Shown: one piece after another, positions 1 to 13,233 of the stretch
Numbering within the stretch: the stretch's first letter is position 1
Layout of the letters: each line of letters begins with the position of its first letter
Assembly: GCF_036370855.1 (NCBI RefSeq)
Contig: NC_088101.1
Location: forward strand, 7,866,154-7,930,153
Length of the DNA stretch: 64,000 nucleotides
Source: Dromaius novaehollandiae
Taxonomy: Eukaryota; Chordata; Aves; Casuariiformes; Dromaiidae
Reading direction: 5' to 3'
Translations under genes and position numbers: made by a program
The notes under the pieces: generated by a model
Seen by the model: the letters and a program-made list of their open reading frames with translations, nothing else
What the model was told of the DNA's origin: nothing
The model's database searches: none

Positions 1-335
1 GCCAGTTTTACGTCCAGCTTCTCATGGGACTGGTATGTCAGTTTTGTCTAAGCAAAATCAAAAATATCGAGGGGAGGAAAATGCCCGTTCTCAAAACGCT
101 CTCTTACTCTGCCCCCCTCCATGCTTCAGCTCCTCACCGGTGGACGTGATCCCTGGAGCGCAGCTCCCTCACTTACTGACTGTTTGAAGCTCTCCTAGTC
201 CCTTGACTAGCAATGGCCTTTTTACATAAAACAGAGCGCCGGGATTACAGGTACGCGAGAGGCCTGAGATGGCACGCTCAGCAGGGGTTAGCCTGACTAT
301 AACGTCTCCTCCATTTCTTGATCTTCTTCCCTCAG

Positions 336-3300
336 CAATCCCAAGCTGCGCACCCTCGCGAAAGCCTTGTCCCCGGGCTTCTTGAGATTTGGTGGCACCA
401 AAACGGACTTTCTGATTTTCGATCCCGACAAGGATTCAACTTTGGAAGAGAAAATCATTTGGGACCTTCAGGTGAAGCAAGGTAAAGCAGATGTGCATGA
501 AACAATCTTGCAGTTTAACCAAGAAAATAATTGCTTCAAAGCGTGCTCAGATGCAGCAAATGTGCGACTGCAGCATTCGTGCTTCTTCACCGATTCAGGA
601 TTGCTCCCTTCCATCGGGATCTTCCAGGCTCGTCTCCGCTTTTGACCTTGTTCAGTTTGGGCCCTCTCCGTGTCTCTCTCTCCCCTGCCTTACACAATTC
701 CCTAAATTCTCCACAACCTGTCGCGCTCTCCTTTCCTCCAGCATGGTTAAATAATGAGCTCTGTCAGGGTCTGTGGGAAAATGAGGAAGGTTGCAAAACG
801 CATCCCTCGCGTATTCGGTATCTGCTGCAACTTTGCTGCCCGATACTTGTTTCCGTGATGCCACCGCAGCGTTGGTAACTCTTCCACCAGCCGGGAGCCA
901 GCCAAGGCCAGCTCAGAAACTGTCCTTTCATTTAGAATATAAAGTACTGGCTGAGAGAAGTAATCTGCTGAGAACAAAGTGATTGTTTTGTCTAGTTCTC
1001 CCAAAATCAGAGTTAGGCTGATAGCGAGCAGTACTGCATTGCATTCCTAAAACTTAAGTAAGTGTAAACTGACCCCACCCTGACGAACTTCGCTTCGTAT
1101 GTTTGGTCCTCGTGTGCCAATATTTTTCGTTTAAATTCACCGAATTAAAGTCAATTTCCTCCTTAAATTCTGTGGAAATGTATAAAGCATCCTGGAGCTG
1201 TTTAATGTGAAAAAGCATTGAGTAGCCCTTTGTATGTAGGTAGTAACAGGTGATGTTTGGTTTGGAAGTCAAGTGTTATTTTCACCCTGTACTGCTTTCT
1301 TGAATACCCTTCTCCTCTTTGGATATTCATAACTTTGGCCTGCTTTTAACTTCCTCTTTGGTTTATCGTGTGAGCCTCTCTGGGTTTTCATACTTGCAAA
1401 AAAATTTAGGTACGTAGAGAAGCGAAGCATGTCTGCAGACTTCTGCCAGGGCTTTAGTCTGAATCCTGTAAGACAGTCAGCAGCTCGTACCGCGTGACGC
1501 AGGAAACGCTGCCAACAGCTCTCATCACACACAACAGGAAGTGGTGCCCTATATCTCTTAAGCAATAAGAGCTATTAACCGTGCGGTATCGTTGTACGGA
1601 GGTTGTTTATCTGGTCCTCCAGTTCCCTGCCTGTCTGCCATCTCCATCACCTTAAATGGGGTTATACATATATATATATCTACGCATATACATACACACA
1701 CACACATATATATATCTCAGTTCAGCCCTCTTCTTCCACATGATCGTTATATTGGTCATAAAAGGAGGGACAAGTTCCCCAGAAATGCAGGACTGGCTCT
1801 ACACAACCTAGCTATGTTTCTCGGTGAGGGACCCAGCCCTTTGCACATTGAACCCTCGCCACGGACATGGAAGTTTCGTTGCTGTCACACTTGATCCTGT
1901 CTTACAGAGGCTTGTGGATTAAGATCTGGCTTTTCGGCCGTCGAGAAGCTACTGCTTGCCCAGTGGCCCACCCAAGAGAAGTTAATTCTTAAGGAGCAGT
2001 ACCGGAAAAAGCACAAAAACACCACCATTACAAGTAAGATTTTGATGGATTCTTATTCTCGGATTTTTAGCTAGGAGCTTACAAATCTCTTCCACCGTAA
2101 ATGTGTCATGGGCAGGTAGGAGCTGAAGCCACCAAAAATTAAGGTTTCTCTAAGTCATCGAGACGTTTCTAAAAAAAAAATCTTGCCCTCCTCTCTGTCG
2201 TCTTGTTTTGTATTTAACACCGTTTGGTCACTGCAGGAGTTAGGTGAATCTCAACATCTTGCAGGGTGATGTTTAACGAGCTTCCCTGGGGCTGGGTTCT
2301 TTGGCTTGGCTCTGAAAGCCTGGCATACCTACAGCACCAGGTTCAAGGCGTACAGTGCAGACCTGAATTCGGCTTTAAACCAATTAGCACACTGGGCCTT
2401 TGAAACAAATGGTCTTCCCGGTGCTTCTCCGTCACGCAGGAAACACAGTGGACATCCTGTACAGCTTTGCAAATTGCTCACAGTTTCATCTCGTCTTCGG
2501 GCTCAATGCCTTGCTGCGGAAAAACGACCTGCAGTGGGACAGTTCCAACGCTCGGCTGCTGCTGGATTACTGCGCGTCTCAGAGGTACAACATGTCCTGG
2601 GAACTGGGGAACGGTAAGTACGTAATGGGTCTGCGGGCAAGAGAAGCAGGCAGCTAATTGCGGTGGGCTGGAAACGTGCTCCCCCGAGGTATGGGCCGTT
2701 TTCGGAGCAACGTGCTTGTGAAAACACACTCCGCATGATGCCCCAAAAGAGCAAGGCAGTATTTTGTTGGGAAAACGTTAAGGCCTTAATTTGCGTGGAG
2801 GGAGGTGGCAGAAGGCCCAGTGACTGAATGGCCGGAGATTTCCCGAAAACGCTCCGAGGCTCCCAGATGAACGGTACTCCGTCGAGTGCGGCACGTTCGT
2901 TATGCGGTCTAGCTTGGACAGCGTGCTGGCGTACGAAATACCTCGCCGTGGTGCACTCTTTCGGTATTAGACAGCAATGTGCCTCCTTCGAATACCGCAC
3001 AACACAGTGCGAAGCCATAGATGGTTGGTATTTTGCCTCCCAGGACCAGGCGCGGGTACTGATGTGCACATGTCTCTCCCAGAGCCAAACAGTTTCAGGA
3101 AGAAGTCTGGCATTTACATTGACGGTTTCCAGCTAGGACAAGATTTCATTCGCTTACGTCACCTGTTGAACGACTACAGCCTCTTCCGGCGGGCGAAACT
3201 CTACGGTCCTGACGTGGGGCGGCCGCGGAAGCACACGCAGAAGCTGCTGCGGAGGTGAGGGGCGGCGGGAGCCGCCGGGGGAGCCGGTGCGGGGCCACGG

Positions 3301-6300
3301 CTGCCTGCCCGCAGCTACGCGCGGGAGGCACGGCCCAGGATTTGTGCGAGTTCAGAGCCACGAGTAAGGGGGAGCAGTACGGATAAAGCCAGTTTAGCTG
3401 GGAACTGATTTGTTTTGATTTTTTTCTTAAATTAGAACCATTGATTTTTGGACTGAGGACGGCTGCAATCTCAGCTGCGTGCAAGACCTTAAGCTTAAAC
3501 TCCTCAGGCAGTCGCAACTGCGACGTTAGCAATACCCCACTGATCCGCACATCTTTCAGTTAATCACCGGCTCTAGCGCCAAGCCAGACTTTTCACCCTA
3601 GAAATCTCCCCATGCTGCCCAAGCATAAATTAACCCTCTCAACAACCTTGTGCTCTCTGCTCGCAGCTTCCTGAAATCGGGAGGGAAGGTGATTGATTCT
3701 GTCACTTGGCATCAGTAAGTACCGCTCAGATGTCCAGTTGCTCGCTTAACAGGTGATTTTTCATGAAATGTTGATTTAAACTTATTAATGAGAAGGGGAG
3801 GGTGGGAAATACCAGTTCAAGTGCTTCCTCGTGTGCCAGTCGGTATGTCTCCTTTGCTCCAAATGAGCAGAATACTTGAGGGAGCGTATTACAGAAATGC
3901 AAGAAGTGCCTGGAGAGCCTAGTTAGTGCACAAAACTGAACGCGCTGCCAGGAATTCATAACATAGGCCTAGCAGTGATGGAAATGATAAGTACAAGGTC
4001 CTTTTGCTTGCTAAACATTTCCACTGGGAACAACAGAAATGGGGTGGGTAATAAAGAGAAAGGGCAGCTTTATTTCTCAAAGTGGTGGTGCAAGGAGCTG
4101 GATGATGGCACTTCCCCCGATGAGCGGTTTTGGCAGTGGTGGTGGTCTTTCTGCCTGTGTTGCATTGCAACAGGTACGAACAGCTCGGGAAACCTGCAAA
4201 CCAAGTGGCTGCTCTGGTGATTTCAAACGCTACCAATTTCCAGTAAAATGTACCTTCCAGTGGGAAGCAGAGGTGACATCTGGGAGGAAAGCTAGGCATT
4301 TCAGGCTTATTTGGCAGAAGAGCTGCGTTCCAGAAAGCACAAACTGGTTTCACAGGGAAAAGAGCGCTCCTTGCTTAGACAGGCACGGCAGAGGGGAGCG
4401 AACAGCACAGTGCTGTGGCTACACACATCCTTTTCTAAAACGTGCTTTGCAAAAATGCACCTAATGCTGAAGGAAACGAGGCATTCTCCGTGTGAATGTG
4501 TGCAACCTCGTCGTCTGCACCTGGGGGCTTGTATTTCAAGGGCAGGCTATTTTGACCAAGTCCTCTGACTGCAGAATCGTGCTTTTGTCTACCTTTTAGA
4601 AATGCATGGAGCAAACTGGACGGTAATGTTGTTGAACAGCTGCAAGGGAAAATATGTCCTTTAAAGTAAAGAGACCTGTGCTTCCAGTAGCGAGGCTAAG
4701 CTCTAGTTAGAGCACTGCAAGCACTCAGCCTCAGCGGCGAAAGATCTCCCTCTTCACTAAAAAACTAGAACAGCTCTTTCCGCCTTGCCGAATCATTTTT
4801 TTTGCTGCTCCTTGTGTGTGTTACTCACCATATCCCGTTTTGCGCTTCTGGCCTCTAAGAGTGAGTGAACATCGCTAGCAAGAGGTGACTCGGGAAACTG
4901 TCCTCCCCGAGGGCATCAGGGCCGGCGGGACGCGGCTCTCCATGGCAGGCAGCATAGCGCAGGAGCAAGGACGCGACTCCGCTGCGTTTCTGCAGGCCGC
5001 TTGCGAGGTGGGAAGCTTTTGTGCACCGCCTACGGAAGGATTTTTTTTTTAGCTTGTAACAGTGACCGAAGAAAACGACTCAGACCGATGTTAATTTTCG
5101 ACTCGGAGGCAAGAGAGGTTTTAATGTCTCACCTCTGCCTTTCACATGGAGACACAAGCCTCGTACCCAGCATCGCGCACACTCTCTAAATAAAGAATAC
5201 AACAGGAGCCTTGTTAGCTGATGCTTTAAATTCTGCCTTTTTTTCCTCTTCGTGCCTATTTAATATAAGGAAAAAACCTTAACTAACCTTTACTACATAG
5301 AGAATTGATCCTAGCTTCATCTGCTGAGCTAAATTTGTTCTCCAGGAGACAGAATTGGATGCGTGCACAACTCTCTTTCAGATCCAGCTCAGTGCGTAAA
5401 TAGTTTTCTGATCCCTTCATTCCTATGTCATTTTTTTCAGTGACGTTCTTCTAAAATGCTGAAGTGAGAAATGAGGCCCCAAAAACCGGCATTTGCTTTT
5501 TCGGTTTTGGTGGTATAAGTTTGTCCTCACAGCGGCTGCAATTAAATGCTGCGTAGTTGAAGTTGATTTTAATGTTGTAGCTTTTTTTTGTTTGTTTTGG
5601 GGTTTTTTTTGAGTCAAATGCAGCACAGTGAGCTTGAGCATTAGGTGGGAACAGATTTACATCCTTGAATTTATCTTGCAAAAATGAACTGCTAGCAAGC
5701 CGCAGATTGTGTCCTTGCTCCTTACTGGGCTGCATATGGAGGAACTTAAAATTCTGGCTTTTTAGCCATCTTTGCTTTAAACTGGCATGTTTAAGTTTCT
5801 TTATCAGTTTAGGAGTATCAGGTTTTGGCTTCCTATTGTGGCCGGAAGACCTCAGCTACTTCTGTGAGGACTGAATAAAATGCTAACCTAATAAAATGCT
5901 TAGACCTCAGAGATCCTGATTTCCCATTTTTTTATTCAGACAAATCAGACTTAAAAGCTCTTCTGCTCATGGCAGGACATACTGAAGAGTAAACTGCCTC
6001 CCATAGGGATGCCTCCATCCCAATCCCCTCCAAACTGCCAAATACTCCAGCAGAAAGTGAGAAGCTAGAATCTGATATTTTTTAATATTTAACTTCCTAC
6101 TGTAAAGCAAGCTATCGCATAGCAGTATAATACATAGCAGCATGAGAAGATATACAGAACCTGACTCATTAAGTGATATTTTTCTGATTCTAAATGAGGA
6201 ATGTGATTTCTTGGGGAAAAACATCTGCTACTTCTAGTCCTGTTGGTCAAAATTTCTGTGATATCCTGCCTTAGTCAATGTAATCCTATCTGCAAGTCCC

Positions 6301-9300
6301 TTAAATGTAAGTGGCATACCTACACCTTTGGCAACGAAAATTAAAAACTGGGCAGAACGATAGTGATGATGTGAATAAATGTATTGAGCAACGGAGTTCT
6401 TCTGTTGTTTTGTATTAGCGGTAGAACTTTTGCTTAGTTTTGACTGTGCTTTTTTCCAATTTCAGTTACTATGTAAATGGACGAAGTGCTACAAGAGAGG
6501 ATTTCTTGAGCCCAGAAGTGCTGGATACCTTTGCCACAGCTATACATGATGTCCTTGAGGTGCGTTGCCCTGTTCAGTTGTTCACACGTTCAATTACTGT
6601 GGTATTAGCAGAACAGAAACCTGAATAAAATAGAGCCTCTCAGCTAGCAATACATGAGGATCCTCAAAGCTCGGGTGCCGCTGTCAGTGTAAATACTCAA
6701 AAGCACATTTTAACAATATTAGTAATAGGTGTACTCATGAGAAATAGCCTGTCAGCCACCAAACGAGGCTAGAAGCTTCACAAACCTACAAAATTCTGGT
6801 TCATCAATTTAATCACTGTGCAGAGATGTAATTTATGGTCTTATTTCCCTCCTCCCTTTGCTCACGTTTCACAGTAATTAGAGATCCTGAGACCAGGACA
6901 ATTTAGAGTATATTGCTACTCAGCATGAGAAGGCTTACAGAACCTGATTCTTATTAAGGGATGTTTTCTTAGTTCTAAATGAGTAGATGTGATTTCTTGA
7001 AAGAAAAAAATCTGCTTTTCTAGTCCCGTTGATCAAAACTTCTGTGACATCCTGCCTCAGTCGATGTTACCACCCATTAAATGCAAATGGCATACCTAGG
7101 CATTTGGCTGAAGCACAGAATTTTGAATGCTGATTATTTCAGAAGCCATACATTTAATTATTGTCCCTTTCTTTTCTTTCCTACGCAATGGCAATCAGAT
7201 TGTCGATGGAACCGTACCCAGTAAAAAGGTGTGGTTAGGAGAAACCAGCTCAGCATACGGAGGTGGAGCTCCCAAACTGTCCAACACATATGTCGCTGGC
7301 TTTATGTGAGTAAAATAGCCCGTGTTGTAAACTATACATTTTTATATGGTTAAAGAAATGCCGCTTTGGGGCCTCTAAATGCCCAGTGCATCACTGGGTC
7401 AGTAGGACTCGATTTTGCTTCCCCGAAACACAGTAACTATGCTGTATTCACTGACAAGCTTGTTGCGTTGGAGCTAGCTCGTCCCGGAGCCTGAGAGCAG
7501 CGACTGATCTGTCACTGCCACAGAGCACTGCATAAGTGCCAGGCAGGAGAAACCTCTTCCTCTGACTTTTTAGGTGATGTAGAAGATGAGTGGGCTGTGG
7601 ATCAGCAAGTAACCTTCATACCTTTCAGCAGATGCTTATCTCACACCTTAGGTTTGATGTATGGACAGGTAACAGCAGGTTCTGCTAGGAAGTTGGAAGA
7701 TACAGCATGAGAGCATCTTATTCCTGTCCTAGAATCCATAACATAAACTTCATCCTTTTGTGAAGACTGGAAGTTCTTCATGCCGTACATGTCCTTTTTC
7801 TCTGCCACACTTTGACTACTGTGAAATAATTAACCAAAGTAATGTCTACATTTTCTCCAAGGACACCAGATTTACCACTTTGTTGAAGTGAAAATGAAAG
7901 AAAAAGGAACTCGCACTTTTCTTAGCACTTCAAATGATCTGTTTGCAGATTCAGGCAGATAAAATTGCATTGGTATGCGTGGTTCACTCTTTGAATATTA
8001 ACAAAACAATTCTGCAATGTACTTTTTCCCTCCTAGAAGACAGGATGATCTTTTCAGCAGGGCCTTATGGGTCAGCAAGTCAAAGCCTAGTAATCACAGT
8101 CAACCTTGTCATTCGCTGTGATGATTTCTCAATTTTTATACCTTTGGGCAGCTCAAGAGCACATGCTCTTGGTTTCCATTGTCTGCATCTTGTTTCTTGG
8201 GGTAAGGACAGCAACAAGGGGATTTAAGTTTTTCCATAAAATCAGGCTGCAAGTCAGATGCAGTCTGGAATTAATTTCTAAGGTAATCATTGCAAGTCTT
8301 GAATTTGATTTAGTTGCATGTTTTTAAGCAAATGTCAGCATTAAGTCTCAGTTCTTTCTTTTCTATTTCCCATCTTGGTTAGAGAGAGGCAACAGAGTAC
8401 AGCTTAGGTCTGCAACTTTATTTGCATGTTATTTGCCTCATTTTTTGGCAGGTGGCTGGACAAACTTGGACTTTCAGCCAGGCAGGGAATTGATGTGGTG
8501 ATGAGACAGGTGTTCTTTGGAGCAGGAACCTATCATCTGGTGGATGCAAACTTCGAACCTTTGCCAGTATGTATACAATCCCACTACCACTATTTTAATG
8601 CTGTATGTACTTATGTACGGACAAAATCTGACGTGCAAACAGAAGACAGCTATTTTTACAACACAAGATAGCAACCGGTTTTGTAGGATAAATATAATAA
8701 ATTACATCGCAAGTGAAAAACAGCATAATATGAAATTAAGAATAAGCATTTCTTGGGTCACATAGGAACCCAACAGTGGCTGAAGCATAAGCAAGTGAAA
8801 ATGTGCATTTAGCATTGTTTAATATATTTAGAATAACATTCTGCTATGATCAAACACCGTTATCGAACATGCCATTCTCTTTGTGTATTTATAGCATGCT
8901 CTTTTGTGCTAACAGCACTTACCTCTGGATGAGGAGATAACATCTTTTTCCCTTTCCTCCCATGTTTCTGCTTCCAAGTTGTGATTTTTGCAGGTTCATA
9001 AAGAACATCTAACAAAGGAAACCAACATATGGAGTTGTTCTGTCCTGCGGTTTCAGATGGTCCCTATGCCAGGCAGCAAGTTGTTGGGGATGGGAGAACT
9101 TATTATTGCCCCCCCCCCAATTTAAAATAGGTTTAGATTGAAAGGATGTGTCTTTTTTTCATCTACAGACAGTACAGATGCTAATAAACCAAATAATATT
9201 TCAAAGGTATGGCTATCCAAAGCAGAGCAGTCAATTTGACATAGCGCTGAAATGAATAGGGTGCTAAACCACATCAACGGGCTGTGTCTCCATACAGATG

Positions 9301-12136
9301 GACTGAGCAAGCAGGCCAATACGAAAAGTCACTTCCCTGGGTCTGGGGTGAGTTAGACAAGAGAGAAACGATACAGCTTTCCTTCTCGGAAAGCTTCAAA
9401 AGGAAAAAAGAGCTGCTGGAAGTAGCTCTTTCTGAAAGCCACCAGCTTTAGCATAATCCTCTCCTGGAGTTTCGGTCAAAGAAATGACATTGCGAAAATA
9501 CATCTATTAAGCCTAAGCAAAGGCCACATTTTCCCCTGTTCTGGTTACAGAGTGAATAGAGCAAAATCAGCAGTCAAGATTCAGGAAAAAGCAGAGCTGG
9601 AAAAATGAGCTCTCCACAGCAGGCATCACCCTGCTCTCACAGCACTTTTACGCTGGCATCATCTTAGGACTTCAGCGGATCTACTCTTGACTCGCATTCA
9701 GAATTAACCCTCTACGACCTATTTAAAAGCACCATGTCATCTAACTGCATGAGAGTCAGGGGACTATTCCTGACTTAGCGCTGGTGTGTCAGGCACAAAT
9801 ATCCCTGCATGAAGGGCAACTCATCGCTCATGGGTTCCTGTCAAGCTCCAGGGAGCTCAGCCTTCTGCCAAAAGGGCAGAGCATTCCTCAAATCAAACCC
9901 TTTCTCGCCAAAAAAGGAGCTCTCCTAGAGCAGCATAGGAAGAGCAAAATGACTGCAAATGTACCTTGAGAACACAAGCATTTTGCAACCTGGAGACACA
10001 GTTTTCTTTTTTGCCATATTATCTGTGTGAATTTAAATAAATCTGATGGAAAAAACTTGGCCAAGTAGAAAATTAAAGGGAAAAATACTGAAGTTACCAG
10101 CAAAATGAATGTTACATTAAGAAGAACGTGGATGACAAAACTATTTGGATGCTTTATGAGAAAGCCCTCACCTCAGGGACTGCTTTTGGCTTCCAACCTT
10201 TTCACGATTTTAAGGAAACAGAGATTTCTGTCGGCACACAGTGCTTCCCTGTTGGCAGCTGCAGTCTTTCAAAAGTAGAACTATTTTCTGAACTTAGTCC
10301 TTCTGCCAGCATCTTGCTGGAGGGGTGGGGAGGGGAGAGTGAGAAGGACAAATACAAATTCAGTACACACAGTGGATATAAGTGCATGTGTGTTTTGTTA
10401 CACAGGACTACTGGCTTTCACTGTTATACAAGAATCTGGTTGGCACCAAGGTGCTGCACGTTAGCCTGAAGGGAGCCGACCAGAAGAAGCTCCGCGTGTA
10501 CCTTCATTGCACAAACATCCACCAGTAAGTATTCTTGTTTCTGCAGAGATTGCCTGGATAGTGCTTTGAAATTACCAACTCTCAGCCCCAGACTTGCAAG
10601 AGAGATGTCTCCCGTCTCCAGCCCCTCCTGTAGTCTGAGTCTTGATCTGCCCTGTGTCCTCCCTTTCCTTCCTCGCTGTCGGTGACATGTAAAAGCAGTA
10701 GTAGACCCCTTCCCTGCAAGTGCCCACCTCTGGCGCGCGTGGGCCCCTCTTTGCCGGCAGCCAGCTGTACTGTTTGTCAGGATACTCATGGACGCTCGTC
10801 CCGTCCCTGGCGGTGGGGCCATGGCTGTGTCTGCTGACCCAGCTGTGAACAACACCTGGATTCTGCACAGCTTTATTCCTTGGCCATCATTGTGATTTTT
10901 CTCTTGCTTTTCAGCCCAAAGTACAGAGAAGGGGATGTTACCTTGTTTGCTTTAAACCTCTACAATGCTACCAGATATTTGCAGCTACCTGACGGCTTGC
11001 TTAGCAAGCATGTAGATGAATACCTTCTACTACCTCACGGGAAAGAGAACATACTTTCCAGGTAAGGACACGGTTCCTCTTCTCTCTATAGAGAGTATTG
11101 TGATTAGCATGCAGATAGCCTCTCAAACCGTATTTTTCAACTTGTACAATAAAAAGCAGGATTACCATTCTGAGTTTTTTGTTGTTTTTTTTGTTTTGGA
11201 GTTCTTTTTTTTTAAGTAAGGTCTGATTTCTAGTAAATCAGGTATCCTAAAATCAGGCCACTAAAACCTGGCTAAGGTACGATGGCAGTTGTTTGATGCT
11301 AACTCTCCAGTAGACTGCCAGTACTCCAGACCAGAGTCTAATGATCTTTTTATTCTGAGCAAGCGTAGGTGTATTGCTTTCAGTGGTGTTGGCTCCTGAT
11401 TTACAGCAGTGTGCTGTGTCAATACTACAAGTGTTAACCGAACAAAATCTGATATTGATCCAATGTATTGCTGTAAATCAGCAAAACAAAAAGCTGCTAA
11501 CAGAAACAGTACTCTGGTCCAGAGTACTGACAGTGATAAAGAAGTTGTTTTTTTTTTTTCCCTGCAAATGCTAGTGTATCTTTCACATCCAGAACACAGA
11601 TCCTTCCTGTGCCAATGTGTATGAAAGTTATACTAGCATTTGCAGGAGAAAAACAGCTTGCATTTGTACTTCTCAAAGTCTGTTCTGTAGCTAATTTGAG
11701 TATATGAATAAGAAACAGTTACTTTTTAACTTTGCTGTGATTCAACTTTGCTTTACTCTTAAGTGAATACTTGCTGTGTGAGTGCAACAGATACTGTAGA
11801 TACATGCTGTATCTGTGTATATATATATATGTATGTAAAGCCTTAAGGGAAGGTTTGTGCTGTATGCCAAATTGGTTAGGAAGCTTTGTACTTGCTTGCA
11901 GTTGAATTTCAAGAGGCATTTGCACTTGATGGCAAACAAAAAAACAGCTGCCACAGCTATCTCTCTCTTTCTCTAGGTCTATTCAGTTGAATGGCCGTGT
12001 CCTAAGGATGGCGGATGACAAAATGCTGCCGGCACTTAATGAAAAACCCCTTGGTCCAGGGAGTATTCTCGGCCTTCCAGCTTTTTCTTATGGGTTTTAT
12101 GTTATCAAAAACGCCAAAGCTACTGCTTGCATCTAA
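336..12136 (+). CDS. HPSE: Heparanase, exons 2-12 (5' partial)
   Basis: Endo-beta-glucuronidase (GH79) that cleaves heparan sulfate in lysosomes and extracellular matrix. Eleven coding exons are read with canonical splice sites and continuous phase: 336-481, 1908-2033, 2440-2613, 3083-3254, 3667-3714, 6466-6559, 7199-7305, 8452-8566, 10406-10524, 10915-11061, 11977-12136 (TAA). They give about 468 residues, matching the human protein from roughly residue 76 to its end. The catalytic acid lies in WELGNEPNSF, with its Glu codon split between 2613 and 3083. The nucleophile lies in [13 protein letters not shown] (GAA at 7241-7243). Basic heparin-binding segments KKHKN and [11 protein letters not shown] and the C-terminus NAKATACI are present. 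The first exon, with the signal peptide, is outside the window, so 1-335 is intron 1. No disabling change was seen. COQ2 follows on the same strand, as in mammals. The family identification is firm. Confidence 0.97.
482..1907 (+). other. HPSE intron 2
   Basis: Intron between coding exons ending QVKQ and beginning EACG. It contains an AT/CA microsatellite near 1660-1717 and no convincing coding exon or mobile element. Confidence 0.9.
1660..1717. repeat. TA/CA compound microsatellite
   Basis: Alternating purine-pyrimidine run of (TA)n, ACATACACAC and (TA)n in HPSE intron 2. Simple repeat seen directly. Confidence 0.85.
3715..6465 (+). other. HPSE intron 6
   Basis: Intron between the exon ending SVTWH and the exon beginning YYVNGR. 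No coding content was recognised. Its 3' part holds the first copy of a roughly 200-bp direct duplication whose second copy lies in the next intron. Confidence 0.9.
6128..6334 (+). repeat. Intronic direct duplication, copy A
   Basis: About 200 bp running from GCATGAGAAG to GGCATACCTA. It matches 6,907-7,110 along its whole length with scattered substitutions and small indels. The two copies flank HPSE exon 7. I do not recognise it as a known mobile element. Confidence 0.8.
6907..7110 (+). repeat. Intronic direct duplication, copy B
   Basis: Second copy of the 6,128-6,334 segment, in the intron after HPSE exon 7. Shared blocks include GCATGAGAAG, TGTGATTTCTTG, ATCCTGCCT and TGGCATACCTA. The divergence indicates an old duplication. 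Confidence 0.8.
8567..10405 (+). other. HPSE intron 9
   Basis: Intron between the exon ending FEPLP and the exon beginning DYWLSLL. No coding sequence, RNA gene or clear mobile element was seen. Confidence 0.88.
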
Positions 12137-12576
12137 ATGTCTACTACACACTTGTGGGATAGCTGTAGTAGCAGTTAGCTAGTAATTGATACTAGAAATT
12201 CACATTTCTATAGTGAGATCTAATTCTGGCAATCGATTCAAATCTGCTGGTGGCACTGGTATTGTTTGTGGGGTAGACATGAAGTCATACTGTATAGTTT
12301 GTACGTAAAACACATGCTTGCTGGGCTTCAAGAGCAAATTTTCAAGTAGAGGAGCCTCAGATAGAGGGGTTTTTTTTTCTTCGTCTGGCCTGCATCAGTA
12401 CATTTGATAGCAAGACCCTTCTCTAATCCGTATGTTAAACTGCATATGTTTTTTTCACACTGCAATTTCAGGTCTGCCAGCCAGAAACTTCACCATTCCC
12501 TTATTTCCTGGTTTATGTAAGCACAGTTTTCAGAGCAGCTGATCTAAAAACTTTTCTTCAGAAAAGGTTAGGACAG

Positions 12577-12580
<4 letters not shown>

Positions 12581-12638
<58 letters not shown>
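12581..12638. repeat. (AC)29 microsatellite
   Basis: Uninterrupted AC dinucleotide run about 445 bp downstream of the HPSE stop codon. Directly visible; likely length-polymorphic and possibly in the 3' UTR. Confidence 0.97.
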
Positions 12639-12641
<3 letters not shown>

Positions 12642-13199
12642 ATGGACCTCTTTGATCTTAAGGCTGCTCACAACTCGGCTTCTCTCGTTCGCTGGCAATC
12701 ACTTCGGGAGGGACAAAAAAAAGCCAGGGATGCATTAAAAAAAGAAAAGAAGGTGGAATGTCTGCATGGGAATTGCCATCAGGTAAAATGCCATTCAGAG
12801 AAGTAAAAGCTGCCATCAGATTTTAGGCAGCTCCCTGGCCGACATAACTTGTCCACACCTGTCTCCTAAGTTATGATAGTCAGGTCACAAGATGGAGCCC
12901 TGCATTTTCCAAACACACGTTTCTTCACAAATAAAGCACTGTTGCTCCTTCAGAACAGCCTGCAGTCAGTATTGCTTTAAAAGCCGATCTCCTAGGGAGG
13001 AGAGGGACGCGCCACTGCTCCAGGAAACACTCTTTTCCCATGCAGGACAGTGCTTTGCATAGTGAGGGCTCATGACTCCATTGAATAATGCAAAAATCAT
13101 CACCTTTGAAGCAGCTTTTATGGTCAGGAGCTTGCCTAGTTGAAGAAAATTCAGCTTCACATAACTGTGCTTTTTCCTCTCTAAGTCAGTCCCGAAGGC

Positions 13200-13202
<3 letters not shown>

Positions 13203-13232
<30 letters not shown>
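13203..13232. repeat. Poly(T) run
   Basis: Thirty consecutive T residues downstream of HPSE. No SINE or processed-pseudogene body was recognised next to it. Confidence 0.95.
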
Positions 13233-13233
<1 letters not shown>

